From contig JAMFSR010000002.1 of the NCBI GenBank assembly GCA_026225395.1, forward strand, positions 35,643 through 99,642: a stretch of DNA of 64,000 nucleotides. The letters are read 5' to 3'. A program made the position numbers and the translations under genes. A model generated the notes under the pieces. The model worked only from the letters and a program-made list of their open reading frames with translations. It was not told the origin of the DNA and did not search any database. The stretch comes from Granulicella sapmiensis (GTDB lineage Bacteria; Acidobacteriota; Terriglobia; Terriglobales; Acidobacteriaceae). Of this stretch, positions 35,011 through 45,755 are shown piece after piece (position 1 is the stretch's first letter; each line of letters begins with the position of its first letter).

Positions 35011-35511
35011 CTAAGCTGACCGTCGGATCGGAACCACCTCTGCGTGGCGGATGGGCTGGGTGTTGCGCGGCCGGACGCTCAGACTTTTAGAAACGAGGCG
35101 GATCATCTCAGTGGGATGAACAGGCTTGGCGAGAAGGCGGAAGTCATGTCCAGCGTCCATGGCGGAGACGAGATCCGCACTGGTGGCGTGTCCCGAAAAC
35201 AGGAGAACCTTGCACTTGGGTTGGGTTTCGAGTAGCACGATGGCAAGCTCCACTCCGTTCATTTCGGGCATGGCTACGTCGCTGATCAGCAGTGAGGGCG
35301 GCGTCGCTCCGGCCATGCTCAATGCTGTCTTGGCGTCGTAAGCCGTCATCGTTCTGAAACCCGCGCGCGACAGAATGATGGACAGAGTGTCGGCAACCAG
35401 TGGTTCATCATCGACCACCAGCACAACCGGGTCGCCATCTGGAGTATCTGTCCAATCTTGCTCGGGAACTTCGCTAAGAGAGACTATTTCTGAGTTCAGG
35501 GATGGAGACAT
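35011..35511 (-). CDS. Stand-alone response regulator receiver protein
   Basis: 166 residues. Receiver domain VVLVVDDEPLVADTLSIIL (acidic pair D34-D35), phospho-acceptor D78 in LLISDVAMPEMNG, the conserved Thr/Ser position in LLFSGHA and Lys in LLAKPVHP. There is no DNA-binding or output domain; a basic tail (RPRNTQPIRHAEVVPIRRSA) ends it. The start at 35511 has AGAGGT upstream. The cognate kinase is not in the window. Confidence 0.9.
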   Translation of the reverse strand: MSPSLNSEIVSLSEVPEQDWTDTPDGDPVVLVVDDEPLVADTLSIILSRAGFRTMTAYDAKTALSMAGATPPSLLISDVAMPEMNGVELAIVLLETQPKCKVLLFSGHATSADLVSAMDAGHDFRLLAKPVHPTEMIRLVSKSLSVRPRNTQPIRHAEVVPIRRSA

Positions 35512-35705
35512 GGGCCGTACCTCTGAATTGAAAGTAGGCCTCGGCACTTGATACGGGTTATCTTTTTTTGATACGTTCTAAGTCTTTTACAGGCGACGTT
35601 TCGACGCGAAAACCAGCTTTTGGCCGGAGTAGAATACGCTATCTTAATTTCAATTTAGGACAACGTTTGCGTTAGGTTAAGGCGTCCATTACGTCAGGCA
35701 CTTTT

Positions 35706-35999
35706 ATGGCTGATAGTGAACGATTTTCGTCCGGTCCAATGCGGTTCAAATCTGTCTTGCAGGCAGATGTTCCTAAAGGAAGAGACGGCAAACACAAAGC
35801 GATCATTACGCAGCTTTTGAGCGACATTGAGCAGTTGAGCGTGGGATCAGCACTCAAGATCCCTCTCTCAGAGCTTCCGGACACGAAGGAAAACATTCGG
35901 TCGGCGCTTAGCCGGGCTGCGAATCAGAGAAATCTTGCCATTGCGACTTCGAGCAATGAGGAATTTCTCTATGTCTGGAAGCCGGACAACAACGCTTGA
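35706..35999 (+). CDS. Conserved-looking small hypothetical protein
   Basis: 97 residues: MADSERFSSGPMRFKSVLQ, then a helical KHKAIITQLLSDIEQLS, a proline-containing LPDTKENIRSALSRAANQR and a final AIATSSNEEFLYVWKP. The second half resembles the helix-turn-helix-like fold of small DNA-associated or chromosome-linked hypotheticals, but I recognise no named family. It lacks signal peptide and membrane spans. It is transcribed divergently from the response regulator and convergently to the cyclase-like gene. Confidence 0.65.
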   Translation: MADSERFSSGPMRFKSVLQADVPKGRDGKHKAIITQLLSDIEQLSVGSALKIPLSELPDTKENIRSALSRAANQRNLAIATSSNEEFLYVWKPDNNA

Positions 36000-36021
36000 T
36001 CTCTGCCCTGCCAGGAAAACA

Positions 36022-37140
36022 TCACTTCACCGTCTCCAGCGCCATCACCGCATAGCTCGTAGCCGCATCGCTCATAAACTTCCCCACATCGCTATCCAGG
36101 TCCCGATGCTTATTGATCGAGCTGGCCGGCCATCTCCCCGTTGCATCCTGATGCCCCTCCAGCCACGCCATCCCACGCTCCATCGCACCATCATGCCTGC
36201 CCGCACCACCAGTCTCCATCGCCAGTACCGCAAGCCCCGTCGCATACCCATCGCTCTCGGTTGATTGCGGCGTCTTGTCCTTGCGCACGGTCTTATCCAT
36301 CGCAGACAAGCACCACCCTCCATCGGCCTGCTGTAGCCCATGCACCTTCACCAGCAGCGCCTCGCGCTCCGCCTTCGTTAGCACATCCTTCGCCTTGCCG
36401 GAAGCCCAAAGCACATACAGCTGATTCATCACGGGCTGCTCCGCATAGTGCGCACGAAGATAGCCCACCAGCTTAGCGGTCTGCTCGCGTACACCCGGCT
36501 CTTCGGCATAGTGGTCCGGCGCATCTTCCACAGCCTTCAAAAACAACGCCGTCCCCTGGTAGCCGGATTCATCACCCTCCCACGGCCCCATATGAAAGTC
36601 CTGCCAGATCCACCCACCCGCCAGCTCGCCCGTCTTCTCCTGCAGCGCCCAGGCTTCATCGAACCCCGTCCGCGTAATCGGCCGCAAGTGTCCATGCTCC
36701 AAGTCGAAGTAGGTCAGGATGATCGCGTTCTGCATCGCCTCGGTCGCATGCGACTTCGCCGCGGCACCCGCACCGCTAATATCATCCGCATAAAACGGCA
36801 GCATGGTCGACCACCCTGCCACGCGCTTCTCCACGCTCGCCAGCATCACCGTTTCGGCCACCGGTGCAGCACTCTCACCCAGCCGCTTCTCTAATGAAGG
36901 CCGCACCATCTCATACGGCACCTGCGTATGGCACGAGATACACATCGTCCCCTGGTCCTTCTTCGCATGCGGCCACTGCTCCCACCAAACCTCGCGGCTA
37001 TCCAGATAGCTCGCCGCCGCACTCTGGCTCCAACCCGCCGCAGTCGCGGTTGCTCCACGCACCGGCACTGCCCGCCAGCATGCCACTGCAGCCACTACCG
37101 CCGCCACCGATACTCCAACCCCAAGAGCCTCACGCCGCAT
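36022..37140 (-). CDS. Secreted squalene-cyclase-fold protein with CxxCH heme motif
   Basis: 372 residues. An N-terminal leader (LGVGVSVAAVVAAVACW) is followed by MCISCHTQVPYEM with C67, C70 and H71, a c-type heme-attachment motif. The remaining chain is all-helical with two QW-like repeats (LQQADGGWC, HQDATGRWP) and FMSDAATSYAVMALETV at the end, which is the terpenoid cyclase/prenyltransferase repeat fold. The catalytic DxDD motif of squalene-hopene cyclase is not visible, so enzymatic cyclisation is doubtful. AGGAG precedes the ATG. A periplasmic redox or scaffold role is inferred. Confidence 0.78.
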   Translation of the reverse strand: MRREALGVGVSVAAVVAAVACWRAVPVRGATATAAGWSQSAAASYLDSREVWWEQWPHAKKDQGTMCISCHTQVPYEMVRPSLEKRLGESAAPVAETVMLASVEKRVAGWSTMLPFYADDISGAGAAAKSHATEAMQNAIILTYFDLEHGHLRPITRTGFDEAWALQEKTGELAGGWIWQDFHMGPWEGDESGYQGTALFLKAVEDAPDHYAEEPGVREQTAKLVGYLRAHYAEQPVMNQLYVLWASGKAKDVLTKAEREALLVKVHGLQQADGGWCLSAMDKTVRKDKTPQSTESDGYATGLAVLAMETGGAGRHDGAMERGMAWLEGHQDATGRWPASSINKHRDLDSDVGKFMSDAATSYAVMALETVK

Positions 37141-37226
37141 CTGGCATCTCCTGAACAGCCGCACCCAACTCTGTCGCGATGCCCTAGGATAGCCCAATCC
37201 GTGCCGGCGATTACAAGCGTAGTTTC

Positions 37227-38858
37227 CTATAACGGTGCAGGCGTCGCCGCATCGAAAGCCGAAGCGCTTGGCGGTTTGCTCTTCAGCAGCACTTCCTCCA
37301 ACTGTTTCCGCTCATGGATATCGACTACGCTCCCGAACCAGCGTGTAATCTCGCCGTCCGTCCCAATGCGCGCCGAGCCCCGCGAGCGCATCCACCGCCA
37401 TTGCTGGTCGGCATCTCGTACGCGATACTCCATATCGATCGGCGCCCCCGTACGCAGCGCCACTTTTATGGCCATGGTCGCGGCTCGGAGATCGTCCGGA
37501 TGCAAGGCATCCAGCCATGCCAGCTTGTGCAGCCCTTTTCTCTCCGACTCGGGGACGTTCCTCCAGCGAGCGTCCAGGTGAAGGTTCAGGCCGTTTCGAT
37601 CCATGCTCCATGGCACAGCACGGCCTGTTTCCACAATGTCGGAAGCGTTCTCCCTCGCTATCTCCCCCAGCCGAATTTGTTCGGTAATATCCAGCACTGA
37701 AAGGGAAATTCCTATCACTTCCTCGGCCTCATCCCAGGCTGGCTGATACGAAACCAGAATGGTCCTGTCAGGGTCTCCCGGCATCGCACCGGGCCGCAGT
37801 ATCTCGACCCCGCTGATCGCTTCGCCCTGCAGCGCACGCAATAGATATGGCTCAAACAGCGGAAACCACTTTGGATACTTCTCCTGAATGGTGTGTCCCA
37901 GATGACTCTCCACACTGGCGCCGTTCATGTCCGCGAGCCTGCGGTTCAGACTGACATAGCGCAGCTGCTTATCCAGAAAACATAAGCCCACCGGCACACC
38001 GTCATAGATCGCCTGCAGCTGCGCCAAACGCTGCATCGGCCTTGCTTCAAGGCTCGAAACCGTCACAACTTCGTTCGAGACATTCGGCACGTTCAACGGC
38101 TCACGGGGAAAAGCCGCAACAATTGCCGGCAAATCTTCGGCCGCCGCCGGCCGTCCATAAAGCCAGCCCTGTCCCTGCTCACAATCCAAACGAATCAGCA
38201 TCTGGGCTTGCCTTTCCATTTCTATGCCTTCGGCAACGGCCGTCAGGTTCAGGCTTCGCGCCAGCCCAACCATGGCCGCGACAATCTTCCTGCTCTCACG
38301 CGCACTCGAAATCGCCGAGACAAAACTGCGATCGATCTTCAGCACATCGAAAGGCAGTGCCTGCAGATGCCGCAGGCTGGAGTAGCCCGTCCCAAAATCA
38401 TCCAGCGCAAGGCTGCAGCCAAGATTCTTCAGCTCACGAGCAACAATCTTTGCGCTGTCCAGATTGTGCAGCAACGCACTCTCCGTGATTTCAAGGGTCA
38501 GCCTCGTCAAGGGAAACCCGAACTCTTCCGCGGTTTCTTGAATCTGTCTCGGAAGAGTGGAATGCCGCAGCTGGATCGGGGAAAGATTGACCGCCAGCGT
38601 CAAGGGATCTGGTAATGCAGTGGCTGTCTGAAAGGCGTTGTGCAGCATCTGTTTCGTCAACGATCCGATAAGGCCGTTGGTCTCCGCCAGAAAAATAAAG
38701 TTCTCCGGCAGCACAAGCCCCAACTCCGGATGACGCCACCGAGCCAATACTTCAAAGCCCGTCAACCTGCCCGTGCGCAGCTCAACAATCGGCTGGAAGG
38801 AAGCGGCGAGTTCATCTCTATCGAGGGCCCCAACCACGTCAACCAGCTCAACGAACAT
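37227..38858 (-). CDS. EAL-domain c-di-GMP phosphodiesterase with two C-terminal PAS domains
   Basis: 543 residues, cytoplasmic, no membrane span. The EAL domain comes first (about 10-250) with EVLAR (36-40) in place of EALxR, NLSP, LEITES, DDFGTGYSSL, KIDRSFV, VAEGIE and GQGWLYGRP, so the metal and substrate residues appear complete. Two PAS domains follow (about 280-400 and 410-530). There is no GGDEF domain, so it should hydrolyse c-di-GMP, with the PAS part sensing a ligand. EAL-first order is less common than PAS-GGDEF-EAL. Confidence 0.9.
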   Translation of the reverse strand: MFVELVDVVGALDRDELAASFQPIVELRTGRLTGFEVLARWRHPELGLVLPENFIFLAETNGLIGSLTKQMLHNAFQTATALPDPLTLAVNLSPIQLRHSTLPRQIQETAEEFGFPLTRLTLEITESALLHNLDSAKIVARELKNLGCSLALDDFGTGYSSLRHLQALPFDVLKIDRSFVSAISSARESRKIVAAMVGLARSLNLTAVAEGIEMERQAQMLIRLDCEQGQGWLYGRPAAAEDLPAIVAAFPREPLNVPNVSNEVVTVSSLEARPMQRLAQLQAIYDGVPVGLCFLDKQLRYVSLNRRLADMNGASVESHLGHTIQEKYPKWFPLFEPYLLRALQGEAISGVEILRPGAMPGDPDRTILVSYQPAWDEAEEVIGISLSVLDITEQIRLGEIARENASDIVETGRAVPWSMDRNGLNLHLDARWRNVPESERKGLHKLAWLDALHPDDLRAATMAIKVALRTGAPIDMEYRVRDADQQWRWMRSRGSARIGTDGEITRWFGSVVDIHERKQLEEVLLKSKPPSASAFDAATPAPL

Positions 38859-38972
38859 AAAGTGAGCCTACTCGGATTTCGCTCGCGATGTGTCAGTTTC
38901 AAGACATAATCCAAGTAATTTCAACTGCCGCCTCTGGCATTCACTGGTGCCAGGGGAAATCCGTGGCAGCCA

Positions 38973-40148
38973 CTACACCCAAAGCACGGGCTGCCGCACC
39001 GGAAAGTTCCGAATGATCTCCGAGTCCGTCGGGTCGGGAGCAAGCGTTTTCCAAAGCGCCACATACTCCGGCTTCGCACACGCCACGCCGCAGAACAGCA
39101 ACCCCGGCGACCGCACCGGCCAGCTCTCCCAGTGCTGCACATCATGCGCATACGGCCACTTCGCCTTGTCCGCCAGATAAGGCTCCAGAAACTCCGCCGC
39201 CTTGCACATCCCGCGCCCATCCGGCAGCGCAAACCGTTCAAACTCTGCCCCACCTAACGACCAGCACAACGCCGCCGCCACATCGAAGTTGAAGATCGAG
39301 TACCCATAAGGCTTCGTCCGCGCCAGCTCCCTTGGAAAACCGCCATCCGGCGCCATCTGCATCGGCAGCTGCACCTTCACCCAGCGGTCCTTCACTTCGT
39401 TCCGCGTCGCCTCATCGCCCACCAGCCGCGCAAACTCCGCCACCTGCAACCCCCAGCAGATGCCGTGATTGTTCGTCGCATCGCGCTCCTTCATGCCCGG
39501 CTCGCTGGTCTTCATCCACGCCGTGTACTCACGAAACCATGCCTGCACTCCGGCATGCTCTTGCGCCGAAAGAAACTCCCGCACAAACCCCGCCGCCCGC
39601 GCCACCTCCACCAGATGCAGCGTGTCGATAATCCCGTAAGACCGTCCCGTCGGCCCACCATTCCTCACACCCTGCGAGTACTGCAGGCTCGGATTCATCC
39701 GTGTCTCCGGCGTCACAAACCAGGCCAGCAGATGCGCCGCCGCCGCCCTTGCATACTCTTTCCTCTTCGTCAGCCGATAGCCCGCCGTCAGCGCCGGCAT
39801 GGCAATGCTCAGCCGGATCATCGCCTTCCGATGGTCTTGAAAGTTATCCAGATTCGACTTCCCATCGATCTCCTTATACGGCCCATCAGGCTTCGCCGAA
39901 TTCGGCCAGTAGTAATCCGCCTCCGAAAAAAAATCATGCACCCCACCCGGGCTCCGCGACGACGTGAACGAAGTAATCGTCAACGGCTTCTCCCCCACCC
40001 ACTTCTCCGCCAACCGCAGCACGCGCTCCCGATCCTGCGCCGCCACCATCGTGTACGTAACGTCCTCGGGCACCTTGGCAAACCCAAGCCGTCCCGCGCC
40101 CACCGCCGCCGTACCCAAAACCACAAACTTCCTGCGATCAAGTTTCAC
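38973..40148 (-). CDS. Alginate-lyase-like secreted polysaccharide lyase
   Basis: 391 residues with a Tat-like leader (KLDRRKFVVLGTAAVGAG). The all-helical body has the PL5/alginate-lyase family features NNHGICWGLQVAEFARLVGD, PDGGFPRELARTKPYGYSIFNFD and YAHDVQHWESWP. The conserved Asn-His and Arg-Tyr pairs of the catalytic site are visible. Substrate may be alginate or another uronate polymer. The start is GTG with AGGATG upstream. It precedes an outer-membrane protein gene in the same direction by 84 bp. Confidence 0.85.
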   Translation of the reverse strand: MKLDRRKFVVLGTAAVGAGRLGFAKVPEDVTYTMVAAQDRERVLRLAEKWVGEKPLTITSFTSSRSPGGVHDFFSEADYYWPNSAKPDGPYKEIDGKSNLDNFQDHRKAMIRLSIAMPALTAGYRLTKRKEYARAAAAHLLAWFVTPETRMNPSLQYSQGVRNGGPTGRSYGIIDTLHLVEVARAAGFVREFLSAQEHAGVQAWFREYTAWMKTSEPGMKERDATNNHGICWGLQVAEFARLVGDEATRNEVKDRWVKVQLPMQMAPDGGFPRELARTKPYGYSIFNFDVAAALCWSLGGAEFERFALPDGRGMCKAAEFLEPYLADKAKWPYAHDVQHWESWPVRSPGLLFCGVACAKPEYVALWKTLAPDPTDSEIIRNFPVRQPVLWV

Positions 40149-40232
40149 GCCACCATCCTACACAACCGCTTGAGCGCCCCTCCCTTACCCCCAGCCAGAA
40201 CCCAATCCCCAACCCCCAAAACCCGCACCTTC

Positions 40233-41234
40233 CTACTTTGGCCCCAGCAACACCTGCAACCCCACATAAGCAATCCATCCAGGCTGCGAGTTCTCCGCCG
40301 ACACCTTCTGGAAACTCCGCCCTGCCATCAACAGCAGGTTCAGCGTCTTCGCCTTGTTCATCGCCTGCCGTCCACCCATCCCCAGCGTCGTCTGCCGCTG
40401 CTTCGGCTCGCCCGTAGCAAAGTTCCCCACACCTTGCCCGGCAGCTACGCGGTTCGCATCCTGCTGGTCGTAAATTTCCAGATACGCTTCCGTGGTATCG
40501 GAAAACTCATGCCCCACAATCAACCCCCGCCCCCAGCTCTGCGGCACGGCATGGTTGCCAAAGTTATAGCCGACCTCGCCATCCACGCGGATCGGCCCAA
40601 TCCGCGCATTCAACTCCAGCGGAAGATAGAACTGCGGTCCCTGCGAAACCAAACCCCGCGGCACCGCCCGTGTGGGATTGTCGAGGAAAGCCTGTGGATA
40701 CGTCCCCACACTAAAATTCACCACCTGCTCCGGCGAATCCGCTGCCCCCGGCGAATCCCCCGCCGCTGCCGCCGGCTCCTTCGGCTCCTCATGCCGAAAC
40801 AACCCCAGCAACCCCGTCCCAAACCGCCCTTTTACCGCCTCATCCCCCGGATGATGCTCATAGAACCGCCACTTCACCCCCATCAAACTCTCGCCCAGCC
40901 CACCGATCACCTGCCCCTGCGTCGGCGGCGCCGAAGGATCGAGCGACCCACCCGGCCTCGTCTCCTCAATCGCAATCGGCAACTCATACTTCAGTTGGAT
41001 CCGGTCGCCCAGCCCATAGTTGATGTCAAAATCCGGCACCTGGTACGCGCCCGAAGCCGGATTCCGCTGCCCGATAAACCCGAAGTTGATCTCCCAGTGC
41101 TTATTTCCCGGCGTCTCCGGATCGTCCGTCCGAAACGGCGGCCCGCCCTGAGCCGCCGCCAGACGAGCCAGCAGCATCAGTGCTACCGTGCCACCAAATC
41201 TGACCTTCCCAGCAAAATGACCCATCCCCGCCAT
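40233..41234 (-). CDS. Outer-membrane transporter-like beta-barrel
   Basis: About 333 residues with signal peptide FGGTVALMLLARLAAAQ. PFRTDDPETPGNKHWEINFGF, VPDFDINYGLGDRIQLKYELPI and the C-terminal GWIAYVGLQVLLGPK match the family annotated as outer-membrane putative MetA-pathway-of-phenol-degradation transporter. The end lacks a terminal aromatic. A Pro/Ala-rich loop (EPKEPAAAAGDSPGAADSPE) is extra. Several ATG codons precede the leader (41225, 41234, 41264); the start is uncertain. Confidence 0.75.
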   Translation of the reverse strand: MAGMGHFAGKVRFGGTVALMLLARLAAAQGGPPFRTDDPETPGNKHWEINFGFIGQRNPASGAYQVPDFDINYGLGDRIQLKYELPIAIEETRPGGSLDPSAPPTQGQVIGGLGESLMGVKWRFYEHHPGDEAVKGRFGTGLLGLFRHEEPKEPAAAAGDSPGAADSPEQVVNFSVGTYPQAFLDNPTRAVPRGLVSQGPQFYLPLELNARIGPIRVDGEVGYNFGNHAVPQSWGRGLIVGHEFSDTTEAYLEIYDQQDANRVAAGQGVGNFATGEPKQRQTTLGMGGRQAMNKAKTLNLLLMAGRSFQKVSAENSQPGWIAYVGLQVLLGPK

Positions 41235-41345
41235 TTTAGCGAGGCTCCATGACAGCCCCTTCATCCAACCGTAGCCAAATCCCAACCATTCTCTAAATAT
41301 GAGCGCAAGCCACTCACATTTTGTATCCAAACCAGCGTACTATGC

Positions 41346-41360
41346 GTCTAAGCCTTAGAC
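41346..41360. promoter_or_regulatory. Palindrome in the clpB 5' region
   Basis: GTCTAAG-C-CTTAGAC is a perfect 7-bp inverted repeat 24 bp before the clpB start codon, next to a possible -10 TACTAT (41337-41342). It could be a repressor site. It does not match CIRCE (TTAGCACTC) or HAIR consensus elements. Confidence 0.4.
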
Positions 41361-41383
41361 ACTTTTCCGCCGAAGGATCAACT

Positions 41384-44035
<2,652 letters not shown>

Positions 44036-44152
44036 CTCAATAGCTTGCACCACGAAGCCGCACGAGCGGCGGATGATTGGGGCAGGGCCGATGGTAGAAT
44101 TTTCTAACCGCCATTATCCCTGCACCTTTCCAATCGAACGACCCGGGAGCTC

Positions 44153-45676
44153 ATGAACCTATCCAGAGATTCTCTTCGCTACTGGCTTGTGGCTCTATTG
44201 CTTTTTTTGCTTCATGCAGTACTTATGTTCTCCCGGTACGGACAGTTGCCCGCCGCTCCGTCCGTCCTCGATGAGGTCATCGTCAACGATGCTGCCTTCT
44301 CTCTTGGACAGGGCGGCCCCTACGCGGCCACCAGCTTCCGCGAGAGCGCCTTGGGCCTCGACCACCTCTTCGCGCACTTTCCTCCGCTCTATCCGCTCAC
44401 GGAATCGTTCTCGGTCCGCCTGCTCGGCCCATCCGCTTACTCGCTCCGGCTGACCACCACGCTGATGAGCATCGCCGCCAGCTTCATACTCCTCTTCCTC
44501 TCCTACAAGCTGTTCCGCAAGGGTGTGCTTAGTTTGCAGGCCGCTCTTTTCTTGAGTGCCCTGTACTGCACCTGCGGCCCCTTGATGATGCTGGAGCGCA
44601 TGGCCCGGATGGAATCCATGATCTCCGTCTTCGTCCTGCTGGCTCTGTCGTTCCTCCTGAAGGCATACTTCATACAAGCCCCAGGATCCAACGCTCTTTG
44701 GATCATGCTCGCCGGCCTCGCAACCGGCCTTGCCATGGCCACCCACCCGGAGGCTATAACGGCGGTCATTTTTCTCACGATCCTCACCCTCTTTTGCCCC
44801 GGCCGGATCGTACCCAAACTGGCAGCCGGAGTTCTCGTCGGTCTCATCCCCTTGCTCGTCTGCCTGCTTACGTTCCGGTCGCAATCTCTCGCAGCCTACC
44901 GCCAGTTTCACGCCATCCTCACCCTCTACACCCCCAAGGATGAAACGCTCTTTCAAGTGCTGGCCAAGCTGATCCACGCCCACTCTCTCTTTCTCGTGGT
45001 CTGGCATTACGTCGTGGAAAGCATCGCCATCCTTTCGCTGGTCATCGTCTTCGCCTACATCTTCCATCGCCACGAGCTGGCCGCGGGATCCATTCTCCGC
45101 CGCCTTGCCACCGCCTTTGCCGTCGCCGGCGCAGTAGAGTTCCTCCTCATGGCCGTCCTGCTTGGCGCCAACCGAACCCGGCATCAATTCCTGTTCGGCC
45201 CTCTGCTCGTCGCGGCTATTTTCCTCCTGTTTGGCGCAAGGCCGGTAAAGACTCTCTGGACCGTAGGCCTTTGCGCCGTCATCGCGGTGCAACTCGCCGT
45301 CGTCACGCTATACCTCTATCGTGGGGGCGAGCGCCCCAGCCGAATGCCTCCGGATCGCTTCGCCCCGGTCGTACAAATGGTTCCACCCAGCGCCTCCGTG
45401 CTCGCCATGGACGAACTCTGGCTCGCCTTCCAGCAAGCCCACCGCCCCTTCACCCTGCGCTCCGCTGCCTTCGATGGGAGGCTCGACTGGAACAAGCTGC
45501 CCGACCCGCTATCTCACTTCAACGTCGTAATTACTTCCGAAGAGCGCCTCGCCACCGATCCGTGGACTCGCAAGAACATAGCAAAAGGCTGGCTGCAAAC
45601 CGCGTATGTGGCAGGCGACGAGAAAGTCCTGATCTTCACCCGTCCGGGCGTCATCCTCGAGCCCGCGGCTCACTAA
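44153..45676 (+). CDS. GT39/ArnT-like polytopic glycosyltransferase
   Basis: 507 residues with about ten membrane spans. The N-terminal first span (YWLVALLLFLLHAVLMFS) is followed by an acidic loop with DEVIVNDAAFSLGQGGPYAA and HFPPLYPLTES, and LERMARMESM in the next loop, which matches the pattern of GT-C/GT39 dolichyl-phosphate-mannose-type transferases (acidic residue after span 1, R/E motif later). Such enzymes transfer sugars from polyprenyl-phosphate donors to lipid or glycan on the periplasmic side. It is followed by a UGM-like flavoprotein gene 79 bp away and may belong to one surface-glycan unit. Confidence 0.75.
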   Translation: MNLSRDSLRYWLVALLLFLLHAVLMFSRYGQLPAAPSVLDEVIVNDAAFSLGQGGPYAATSFRESALGLDHLFAHFPPLYPLTESFSVRLLGPSAYSLRLTTTLMSIAASFILLFLSYKLFRKGVLSLQAALFLSALYCTCGPLMMLERMARMESMISVFVLLALSFLLKAYFIQAPGSNALWIMLAGLATGLAMATHPEAITAVIFLTILTLFCPGRIVPKLAAGVLVGLIPLLVCLLTFRSQSLAAYRQFHAILTLYTPKDETLFQVLAKLIHAHSLFLVVWHYVVESIAILSLVIVFAYIFHRHELAAGSILRRLATAFAVAGAVEFLLMAVLLGANRTRHQFLFGPLLVAAIFLLFGARPVKTLWTVGLCAVIAVQLAVVTLYLYRGGERPSRMPPDRFAPVVQMVPPSASVLAMDELWLAFQQAHRPFTLRSAAFDGRLDWNKLPDPLSHFNVVITSEERLATDPWTRKNIAKGWLQTAYVAGDEKVLIFTRPGVILEPAAH

Positions 45677-45755
45677 TATCCTTACTTACAGTGCATGGTG
45701 CTGAGGTAAGGTACACCTATTACGACGAATTTCGAATTTGTTATACGAGGGAATC

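Noticed and set aside
39465..41252. Plus-strand open frame of 595 codons, rich in Arg, Pro and His
   Set aside because: It lies antisense to the lyase and outer-membrane protein genes, which have clear families and signal peptides. Its composition is a by-product of the GC-rich opposite strand.
44195..45292. Minus-strand open frame of 365 codons, Glu/Gly-rich
   Set aside because: It is antisense to the GT39-like gene; the low-complexity acidic protein is a shadow of hydrophobic codons on the other strand.
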